Below the pieces are notes generated by a model. It was not told where the DNA came from and did not search any database. It saw only the letters and a program-made list of their open reading frames with translations. Positions 1 through 5,666 of a stretch of DNA of 5,666 nucleotides are shown piece after piece; within the stretch, counting starts at the first letter, position 1, and each line of letters starts with the position of its first letter. Location: assembly GCA_021795095.1 (NCBI GenBank), contig JAJYPU010000126.1, positions 1 to 5,666 on the forward strand. The letters are read 5' to 3'. Origin of the DNA: Actinomycetes bacterium (GTDB lineage Bacteria; Actinomycetota; Acidimicrobiia; Acidimicrobiales; RAAP-2). The position numbers and the translations under genes were made by a program.

Positions 1-588
1 GTCGCACGAGACGAGGGGCTTCCCGTCACCGTTGAAGTCGCGCCCCACCATTTCACCCTCGATGAATCGGCGTGCGAGAACTATGACGCCCACTACAAGG
101 TGAATCCGCCACTGCGATCGCGAGACGACGTCGCAGCCGTGCGTGCGTCGCTCGTCAACGGTTGGGCCGATGCCGTCGCGACTGACCACGCGCCCCACGC
201 CGCGGAGTTAAAGGACCTCCCCTTTGACGAAGCGCCCGCGGGCATGCTCGGTCTCGAGCACGCGGCGTCGTTGACCTTCGAGGCGCTTGGGTCCTCAAGC
301 GCCGACCCGATCCGGTTCTTCGCACTCCTAAGCCGCTCGCCCGCGCGGATCGCGTCGTTGCGACACGGGGACGCGCGGGTGCGCCACAGTGGCCACGGGG
401 GTGCGGTCGTCGCGGGCGAGGACGCGAACTTGGTGGTCTTTGACCCCAGCGCGCGGTGGCGGGCGAGTCGCGACCGACTCCAGAGCCTCGCCTACAACAC
501 GCCCTATGACGGACGAGAACTCGAAGGGCGAGTGCGGACCACAATCGTGCGTGGCGACGTCGTGGTCGATGAGGGGGTGCTCGCGTGA
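1..588 (+). CDS. pyrC: Dihydroorotase (class I), C-terminal part; 5' end off the window
   Basis: Dihydroorotase is a cytosolic zinc amidohydrolase that interconverts N-carbamoyl-L-aspartate and dihydroorotate, the third step of UMP synthesis. The frame is open from base 1 and gives 195 residues before TGA at 586-588. Class I enzymes are usually about 425-430 aa, so roughly the first 230 residues, including the HxH metal site and the HVS zinc histidine, lie upstream. Visible landmarks, numbered within the fragment, are EVAPHH (12-17), the substrate-binding YKVNPPLR segment (32-39, Asn35) and ATDHAPH (60-66). The last contains the catalytic/metal Asp62 (nt 184-186) and substrate-contacting His66. 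FDEAPAGMLGLE (75-86) and the C-terminal beta region ANLVVFDP, NTPYDGR and RGDVVV follow as in the family. KVNPP replaces the common KMNPP, a mild change. The gene overlaps carA by 4 bp. GTG at 100-102 is internal to the gene and not a start. The active residues suggest a working dihydroorotase rather than an inactive homologue, but the missing half could not be checked. Confidence 0.95.
   Translation, partial: VARDEGLPVTVEVAPHHFTLDESACENYDAHYKVNPPLRSRDDVAAVRASLVNGWADAVATDHAPHAAELKDLPFDEAPAGMLGLEHAASLTFEALGSSSADPIRFFALLSRSPARIASLRHGDARVRHSGHGGAVVAGEDANLVVFDPSARWRASRDRLQSLAYNTPYDGRELEGRVRTTIVRGDVVVDEGVLA
571..577 (+). promoter_or_regulatory. Shine-Dalgarno-like site for carA
   Basis: A GAGGGGG run inside the last codons of pyrC ends 7 nt before the GTG at 585. 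This is good spacing for anti-Shine-Dalgarno pairing and supports GTG-585 as the carA start. It is a short G-rich string in GC-rich DNA, so chance occurrence is possible. Confidence 0.5.
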
Positions 589-1685
589 CGCGAAGGCATT
601 CAGTTTTGGTCCTCGCCGACGGTGCCGTCTTCGAAGGGTACGCGGCCGGCTACCTGCCCGACGATGGGGTCACGACCGGCGAGTTCGTCTTCAACACGGC
701 ACTCAGCGGGTACCAAGAAGTCATCACGGACCCGAGCTACGCGGGCCAGGTCATCACGTTCACGTACCCCCACATCGGCAACTACGGCGTGACCCCACTG
801 GACGATGAGGCGGTGCGACCGTGGTGTCGTGGCGTGATCGTGCGCGACCTCTCGGTGCGCCCCTCGAGTTGGCGGGCCGAGAGCGCCCTCGAGCCGTTCC
901 TGGTGGAGCGACGAGTGCCCGCGATCGTCGGCGTGGACACCCGTCGCCTTACGCGTCACCTGCGCGCGCACGGGGCATTACCGGGTGCCTTCGGTCACGC
1001 CGGTGTCGACGCCGTGGCCGCAGCCGCGGCGTCGGCCAAGGGCACCGACGGGATGGACTACGTGTCACTCGTGTCGACACCCGGGGCCTACGAGCGGGGC
1101 ATGGGCCAGCGCCACGTGGTCGCGGTCGACTACGGCATCAAGACAACGATGGTGGACCAACTCGCTCGGCGCTTCCGAGTCACGGTGGTGCCCGCGGCGA
1201 CCTCCGCCGACGAGATTCGAGCGCTCGAGCCCGACGGCGTCTTTCTCTCTAACGGTCCAGGTGACCCCGCCGCGCTCGGCCAGTACGTGCGCGAGATCGG
1301 GTATCTGGTCGGTGAGGTTCCGATCTTCGGGATCTGCCTCGGCCACCAGTTACTCGCAACGGCCCTCGGGGGCACGACGTACAAGCTGCCCTTTGGTCAC
1401 CACGGCAGCAATCACCCGGTCCAGGACCTCGCGACGGGTCGGATCGAGGTGACCGCGCAGAACCATAACTACGCCGTGGAGCCCGACTCGCTGAGCGCGG
1501 TCGTGAGCCACCGGAACCTGAACGACGGCGTCGTCGAGGGGATCGTTGCGCCGGCACTTCGCTGCTTCTCGGTGCAGTACCACCCCGAGGCCGGACCCGG
1601 TCCCCACGACGCCCGATACCTCTTTGAACGTTTCGAGTCGCTGCTACGCGGCGAAGACCTGAGGGCGGCCGATGCCACGACGTGA
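585..1685 (+). CDS. carA: Carbamoyl-phosphate synthase small (glutaminase) subunit
   Basis: CarA hydrolyses glutamine and channels the ammonia to CarB; the complex makes carbamoyl phosphate for pyrimidines and arginine. The product is 366 aa, slightly shorter than E. coli CarA (382 aa). The N-terminal CPSase small-chain domain (about 5-135) shows [19 protein letters not shown] (36-54) and YPHIGNYG (61-68). A class I glutamine amidotransferase domain follows (about 177-355) with SNGPGDP (222-228), the nucleophile elbow GICLGHQ (249-255, Cys251 at nt 1335-1337), QNHNYAV (292-298) and [12 protein letters not shown] (331-342). The triad Cys251, His333 and Glu335 is complete, so the glutaminase should be active. 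GTG at 585 was chosen because the N terminus aligns with the family, a GAGGGGG site lies 7 nt upstream, and the start overlaps the pyrC stop as GTGA. The 3' end overlaps carB by 14 bp. A TTA leucine codon directly follows the GICLGHQ motif. Identity is secure. Confidence 0.98.
   Translation: MTRRHSVLVLADGAVFEGYAAGYLPDDGVTTGEFVFNTALSGYQEVITDPSYAGQVITFTYPHIGNYGVTPLDDEAVRPWCRGVIVRDLSVRPSSWRAESALEPFLVERRVPAIVGVDTRRLTRHLRAHGALPGAFGHAGVDAVAAAAASAKGTDGMDYVSLVSTPGAYERGMGQRHVVAVDYGIKTTMVDQLARRFRVTVVPAATSADEIRALEPDGVFLSNGPGDPAALGQYVREIGYLVGEVPIFGICLGHQLLATALGGTTYKLPFGHHGSNHPVQDLATGRIEVTAQNHNYAVEPDSLSAVVSHRNLNDGVVEGIVAPALRCFSVQYHPEAGPGPHDARYLFERFESLLRGEDLRAADATT
1661..1665 (+). promoter_or_regulatory. 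Shine-Dalgarno-like site for carB
   Basis: GAGGG within the carA coding end sits 6 nt before ATG-1672. It supports this ATG as the carB start, which would place initiation 14 bp before the end of the carA reading frame and so suggests coupled translation of the two subunits. Confidence 0.5.
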
Positions 1686-4600
1686 CGACATCCACACCAT
1701 CATGGTGATCGGCTCGGGCCCGATCGTGATCGGCCAGGCCTGCGAGTTCGACTATTCGGGCACCCAGGCCTGCCAGGTGCTCCGTGACGAGGGGTACCGG
1801 GTGGTGCTGGTCAACTCCAATCCGGCCACGATTATGACCGACCCGAGCACCGCCGACGTGACTTACGTGGAACCGCTCGACCTCTCGGTGCTCACCGACA
1901 TCATCGAACGCGAGCGGCCCGACGCGTTATTGCCTACCCTCGGGGGTCAGACGGCGCTCAATCTGACGATGGCGCTCGTCCACGCCGGTGTGACCGAGCG
2001 CTTCGGCGTCGAGGTCATCGGCGCGCGACCCGAGGCGATCGAGACCGCGGAGAACCGTGAGCTGTTCAAAGCCGCGATGGCTGACATCGGCCTCGGCGTG
2101 CCGGAGTCCGGTTTCGCCCACAACGTCGCTGAGGCCGTCGTCATCGCCGAGCGAATCGGGTGGCCGATCATCGTTCGCCCGAGCTACATCCTCGGGGGCG
2201 CGGGAACGGGGATCGCCCACAACGCCCAGGACTTCGTGCGCCTCGCGACCGAGGGGATCGCCGCGTCACCCGTCGGCGAGATCTTGGTGGAGCGGTCCAT
2301 CGCGGGGTGGAAGGAGTACGAACTCGAGGTCATGCGTGACCGCCACGATAACTGCGTCGTGGTGTGCAGCATCGAGAACGTCGACCCCATGGGTGTGCAC
2401 ACGGGTGACTCGGTCACCGTCGCGCCGGCCCAGACGCTCTCGGACGTGGAGTATCAGGCCATGCGCGATGACGCCTTCGCCGTGCTTCGACGCGTCGGCG
2501 TCGAGACTGGTGGCTCCAATGTGCAGTTCGCCGTGAATCCCAGTACCGGCGAACGACTGGTCATCGAGATGAACCCTCGGGTCAGCCGGTCGAGCGCACT
2601 CGCGTCCAAGGCGACGGGATTCCCGATCGCGAAGATCGCCGCACGTCTCGCGGTGGGCTACGCGCTTAACGAGATTCTCAACGACATCACGCGTTCCACG
2701 CCAGCGAGCTTCGAGCCCGTGATCGACTACGTGGTCACAAAGATCCCGCGGTGGGCCTTCGAGAAGCTGCCGGGCGCGTCATCGGTGCTCGGCACGCGCA
2801 TGCAGTCCGTCGGTGAGGTCATGGCGATCGGGCGCAACTTCGCCGAGTCACTGCAAAAGGCCATACGCTCGCTCGAGCAGGGACGGCCCGGATTCGCGCC
2901 GGGACCTAACCGCGAGTTCGCCGATCTGGACGACGACGCGCTCTGGCGCCGCTGCGTGGTGGCGACCCCCGAGCGGCTCTACGCGCTGCACGAGATGTTG
3001 TGGCGCGGCGCCTCGGTCGAAGACATCGCCGCTCGCACGGGTATCGATGCGTGGTTTATCGACCAGATGGCCGAGATCGTCGTACGGGAACGTGAACTCC
3101 GTGACGCCGACGTGTTGAAATTCGACGCACGCTCGTGGCGTCGCTACCGACAGTGGGGTTTCACGGATTCCCAGGTGGCCGCGATCAGCGGCACCGATCT
3201 TGAACTCGTTCGCGCCGCGCGCACCGCACTCGCCCCGGTCACCTTCAAGACGGTGGACACCTGCGCGGCCGAGTTCGACGCGGCGACGCCGTACCACTAC
3301 GGGACCACCGAGGACGAGTCGGAGGTCCGATCCTCCAACAAGGATCGCGTGATCATTCTGGGTTCGGGTCCGAACCGAATCGGCCAGGGCATCGAATTCG
3401 ACTACTGCTGCGTGCACGCCTCGTACGTGCTTCGTGACATGGGCTACGAGTCGGTGATGGTGAACTGCAACCCCGAGACGGTGTCGACGGACTACTCGAC
3501 CTCCGACCGCCTCTACTTTGAACCGCTCACCCCCGAAGACGTCGCCGAGGTCGTGGCCGCGGAGCAAGCGGCCTGCGTCGACGGGGCACGCGTCGTCGGG
3601 GTGATCGTCTCGCTCGGCGGTCAGACGCCTCTCAAACTCGCCCACACCTTGGACCCCGAGCTCGTGCTCGGAACCCCAGTGAGCGCAATCGACGCGGCCG
3701 AAGACCGGGAGCACTGGTCGACCATATGCAACGATCTCGGTCTCCGTCAGCCGCCCGGTGATGTCGCCGTCACGCTGGATGAGGCGATTGAGGTCGCGAC
3801 GCGCATCGGCTACCCGGTGCTGGTACGACCGAGCTACGTACTCGGTGGTCGAGCCATGGAGATCGTCTACAACGAGGCGTCCCTGCGGCGCGTTATGAAC
3901 AACCTCACGGGGGCGCACGGGGCGCTCGCGCGAGAGGGGGGTGTCAGCGCGACACGACCGATCCTGCTCGACCGGTTCCTCGAGGACGCGGTCGAGGTTG
4001 ACGTCGACGCGATTCGTGACCAGGCGGGGGAGACCTTCGTGGCGGGGATCATGGAGCACGTCGAGGAGGCGGGGGTCCACTCCGGTGATTCGGCGTGCGC
4101 GCTGCCGCCCCAGACGTTGTCCCAGTCCGTCATCGCGACGCTCCACGACTACACGACGCGCATCGCCAACGCACTCGGCGTCGTCGGGCTCGTCAACGTC
4201 CAGTATGCCGTCAAGAACGACGAGGTCTTCGTGTTGGAGGCCAACCCGCGGGCGAGTCGCACCGTGCCCTTCGTCGCGAAGGCGACGGGCGTGCCCCTGG
4301 CCCAGATAGCCGTGCGCGTGATGCTCGGCCAGACGCTCGCGTCCTTGCGCGGGGCCGGCGTCGTCCCGGCGACGACACCCAATCCGGACTACGTCAGCGT
4401 CAAGGAGGCGGTCCTGCCCTTTAACCGCTTCCCCGACGTCGACACCATCCTCGGGCCCGAAATGCGCTCGACGGGCGAAGTGATGGGTATCGGCGAGAGT
4501 TTCGGAATCGCCTTTGCGAAGTCACAACTCGCGGCGGGGACCGGACTGCCCGACTCCGGACAGGTCTTCCTCTCACTCGCGGATCGAGACAAGGTGGGCG

Positions 4601-4959
4601 GTCTCGCCGTCGCTCGCCAGTTGCTCGAGCTCGGGTTCACCATCGCCGCGACCGTCGGTACGGCCGGCTATCTGCGCTCCAACGGGCTCTCGGTGACGAC
4701 GCTGGTCGGAAAGGTCGGCCTCGCCGACCTCGGGGCGGACGCCGTCACGCTCATCGCCGAAGGTGCCGTGCAACTCGTGGTCAACACACCGTCGGGCGGG
4801 GATGCGATGGTCGACGGCGCTCAAATTCGACACGCCTGCATCACCCACGGTGTCCCGTGCCTGACCACGCTCAACGCGGGGCTCGCAGCGGCTCGGGGGA
4901 TCGCCGACACCCGGACCCACGGCTGGCGCGTGCGTTCCCTGCAGGAACTGCACGGATGA
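1672..4959 (+). CDS. carB: Carbamoyl-phosphate synthase large subunit
   Basis: CarB uses bicarbonate, CarA-derived ammonia and two ATP to make carbamoyl phosphate. The 1095-aa product (E. coli 1073) has the full family order: carboxyphosphate ATP-grasp half (about 1-400), helical oligomerisation region (about 400-555), carbamate-kinase ATP-grasp half (about 556-945) and C-terminal MGS-like allosteric domain (about 960-1095). The halves are an internal duplication offset by 550 residues: [17 protein letters not shown] (14-30) matches [17 protein letters not shown] (564-580), and [13 protein letters not shown] (168-180) matches [13 protein letters not shown] (718-730). Metal-ligand residues are present in both: Gln285, Glu299, Asn301 and Gln844, Glu856, Asn858. 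Residues equivalent to the E. coli ornithine site (Glu798, Asp806, Glu912) and UMP site (Lys974, Thr994, Thr997, Lys1014, Asn1038) are kept, so allosteric control by UMP is likely. Compared with remembered E. coli CarB, extra residues occur near 633-640, 745-758 and 893-904. ATG-1672 gives the usual [17 protein letters not shown] start. No frameshift or truncation is seen. Confidence 0.98.
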   Translation: MPRRDDIHTIMVIGSGPIVIGQACEFDYSGTQACQVLRDEGYRVVLVNSNPATIMTDPSTADVTYVEPLDLSVLTDIIERERPDALLPTLGGQTALNLTMALVHAGVTERFGVEVIGARPEAIETAENRELFKAAMADIGLGVPESGFAHNVAEAVVIAERIGWPIIVRPSYILGGAGTGIAHNAQDFVRLATEGIAASPVGEILVERSIAGWKEYELEVMRDRHDNCVVVCSIENVDPMGVHTGDSVTVAPAQTLSDVEYQAMRDDAFAVLRRVGVETGGSNVQFAVNPSTGERLVIEMNPRVSRSSALASKATGFPIAKIAARLAVGYALNEILNDITRSTPASFEPVIDYVVTKIPRWAFEKLPGASSVLGTRMQSVGEVMAIGRNFAESLQKAIRSLEQGRPGFAPGPNREFADLDDDALWRRCVVATPERLYALHEMLWRGASVEDIAARTGIDAWFIDQMAEIVVRERELRDADVLKFDARSWRRYRQWGFTDSQVAAISGTDLELVRAARTALAPVTFKTVDTCAAEFDAATPYHYGTTEDESEVRSSNKDRVIILGSGPNRIGQGIEFDYCCVHASYVLRDMGYESVMVNCNPETVSTDYSTSDRLYFEPLTPEDVAEVVAAEQAACVDGARVVGVIVSLGGQTPLKLAHTLDPELVLGTPVSAIDAAEDREHWSTICNDLGLRQPPGDVAVTLDEAIEVATRIGYPVLVRPSYVLGGRAMEIVYNEASLRRVMNNLTGAHGALAREGGVSATRPILLDRFLEDAVEVDVDAIRDQAGETFVAGIMEHVEEAGVHSGDSACALPPQTLSQSVIATLHDYTTRIANALGVVGLVNVQYAVKNDEVFVLEANPRASRTVPFVAKATGVPLAQIAVRVMLGQTLASLRGAGVVPATTPNPDYVSVKEAVLPFNRFPDVDTILGPEMRSTGEVMGIGESFGIAFAKSQLAAGTGLPDSGQVFLSLADRDKVGGLAVARQLLELGFTIAATVGTAGYLRSNGLSVTTLVGKVGLADLGADAVTLIAEGAVQLVVNTPSGGDAMVDGAQIRHACITHGVPCLTTLNAGLAAARGIADTRTHGWRVRSLQELHG
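4943..4946 (+). promoter_or_regulatory. Weak Shine-Dalgarno-like site for pyrD
   Basis: AGGA inside the carB end lies 9 nt before ATG-4956. The match is short, and the ATGA overlap with the carB stop suggests that re-initiation by ribosomes finishing carB may matter more than this site. Confidence 0.3.
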
Positions 4960-5666
4960 GTGAGGTCTCGCTCGCTACGTCGGTGGGGTCCGTGGCCTTG
5001 CGTTCACCAATCCTCACCGCGGCGGGAACCGCGGGATTCGGCGTCGAACTCGCGGGATACGGCGACCTCAGTCAGATCGGCGCGTTCGTCACCAAATCAC
5101 TCGCCGCCTTCGCCTGGCCGGGCAATCCCGCGCCACGCGTGACAGCCGTCGACGAGCACCTCGTCAATTCCGTGGGGCTGGCCGGACCGGGTGTCATGGC
5201 CTGGCGCCACGACCATGAGCCTGCCCTCGTCGCCGCCGGCGCGACGATCGTGACCTCGATCTGGGGGCGTAGTGCCCAGGAGTTCGCCGATGCGGCCGAG
5301 GCGCTCGCCGGTTCGTCCTCGGTGGCTCTCGAGGTGAACGCGAGTTGCCCAAACCTCGAGGACCGCTCCACCATGTTCGCCCATTCGCCCGAAGCAACCG
5401 CCGCGATCGTGCGCGCCACGGTCCACGCGGAGCGTCCGGTCTGGGTCAAGTTGAGTCCGAACACGCCCGACCTCGTCGCTATCGCCGCCGCCGCCGTCAA
5501 CGCGGGCGCCGAGGCCCTAGTTCTCGTCAATACCCTCCTCGGGCTCGCGATCGACCTGGAAGCACGCCGGCCGGTTCTCGGCGGCGTTGGCGGTGGGGTG
5601 AGCGGACCGGGGATCCACCCGGTCGCACTGCGCGCCGTCTTTGACTGTCGCCGAGCGCTCCCGGAT
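4956..5666 (+). CDS. pyrD: Dihydroorotate dehydrogenase, class 1 (1B-like), N-terminal part; 3' end off the window
   Basis: PyrD is an FMN-dependent TIM-barrel enzyme that oxidises dihydroorotate to orotate. The visible 237 residues of an expected 300-310 start [11 protein letters not shown], with no N-terminal membrane helix, which argues against the quinone-linked class 2 enzyme. Landmarks are the FMN-site segment [10 protein letters not shown] (20-29), TKS with Lys47 (46-48), GNPAPRV (56-62), [10 protein letters not shown] (71-80), NASCPN (128-133) with Cys131 as catalytic base (nt 5346-5348), VKLSPN (164-169) with Lys165, [11 protein letters not shown] (191-201) and GGGVSGPG (212-219). 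An active-site cysteine places it in class 1, and the overall pattern fits 1B, the type that normally pairs with PyrK to use NAD+. ATG-4956 overlaps the carB stop as ATGA; no pyrK gene lies between them. Compared with the Lactococcus PyrDB pattern, GLQNPG is GLAGPG here and the loop after TKS lacks its acidic residues. The subclass call is less certain than the enzyme identity. Confidence 0.93.
   Translation, partial: MSEVSLATSVGSVALRSPILTAAGTAGFGVELAGYGDLSQIGAFVTKSLAAFAWPGNPAPRVTAVDEHLVNSVGLAGPGVMAWRHDHEPALVAAGATIVTSIWGRSAQEFADAAEALAGSSSVALEVNASCPNLEDRSTMFAHSPEATAAIVRATVHAERPVWVKLSPNTPDLVAIAAAAVNAGAEALVLVNTLLGLAIDLEARRPVLGGVGGGVSGPGIHPVALRAVFDCRRALPD

Noticed and set aside
100..588. A shorter gene starting at GTG-100
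   Set aside because: The same frame is open and conserved back to base 1 (EVAPHH lies upstream of this GTG), so the GTG encodes a valine within pyrC (KVNPP).
978..980. TTA leucine codons as a possible bldA-like control or sign of gene transfer
   Set aside because: TTA occurs in three of the four genes (for example nt 208-210 in pyrC, 978-980 and 1350-1352 in carA, and residue 86 of carB). It is simply tolerated here and not restricted to one special gene; it only argues mildly against a Streptomyces-like host.
1249..1695. 148-codon - strand open frame across the end of carA
   Set aside because: Low-complexity Arg/Ser/Pro-rich translation, antisense to the conserved glutaminase domain; a shadow of carA codon bias.
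1705..3492. Internal repeat between the two halves of carB
   Set aside because: The 550-residue-offset similarity is the known ancient duplication of CarB, not a recent DNA repeat; the nucleotide sequences have diverged.
2848..4146. Long open frame (432 codons) on the - strand opposite carB
   Set aside because: It lies wholly antisense to the conserved second half of CarB. Its translation is Arg/Val/Asp-rich with no recognisable domain. Long antisense frames are expected in GC-rich genes with G/C-biased third positions.
5072..5530. 152-codon - strand open frame opposite pyrD
   Set aside because: Ala/Thr/Ser-rich with no motif, and antisense to the PyrD active-site region that carries NASCPN and VKLSPN.
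1..5666. PyrR-binding leader, riboswitch, terminator, tRNA, CRISPR or insertion sequence
   Set aside because: All bases are accounted for by four overlapping coding regions with conserved protein motifs. I saw no hairpin plus T-run, no array of direct repeats and no terminal inverted repeats.

Overview
The window is a tightly packed stretch of a de novo pyrimidine biosynthesis operon, all on the + strand. It holds the 3' end of pyrC (dihydroorotase), complete carA and carB (the two carbamoyl-phosphate synthetase subunits), and the 5' part of a class 1B-type pyrD (dihydroorotate dehydrogenase). The DNA is strongly GC-rich, with G/C-dominated third codon positions. The protein wording points to a high-GC actinobacterial lineage: the CarA segment [16 protein letters not shown], the [11 protein letters not shown] start of PyrD, and the CarB phrase [14 protein letters not shown]. 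The style resembles Acidimicrobiia-like Actinomycetota rather than Streptomyces or Mycobacterium, but this is an impression from remembered family sequences, not a phylogeny.

Layout: 1-588 pyrC (C-terminal 195 residues, start off the window); 585-1685 carA (366 aa, GTG start); 1672-4959 carB (1095 aa); 4956-5666 pyrD (first 237 residues, running off the right edge). There is no intergenic DNA. The junctions overlap by 4 bp (GTGA), 14 bp and 4 bp (ATGA), which implies one transcript with translational coupling. The operon promoter and any PyrR attenuator or leader must lie upstream of base 1, and no terminator is visible.

How the genes work together: CarA releases ammonia from glutamine and passes it to CarB, which makes carbamoyl phosphate with two ATP. 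Aspartate transcarbamoylase (pyrB, expected upstream) turns this into carbamoyl aspartate. PyrC closes the ring to dihydroorotate and PyrD oxidises it to orotate. All catalytic residues that can be checked are present in the four proteins. The C-terminal domain of CarB keeps residues that match the UMP-binding site of E. coli CarB, so end-product inhibition is likely.

This is a core metabolic region and I see no sign of a new system, mobile DNA, CRISPR or RNA genes. The points that merit a second look are the direct carB-pyrD junction with no pyrK (the usual electron-transfer partner of class 1B PyrD), the lack of the membrane-protein gene that sits between pyrC and carA in mycobacteria, and short insertions in the second half of CarB.
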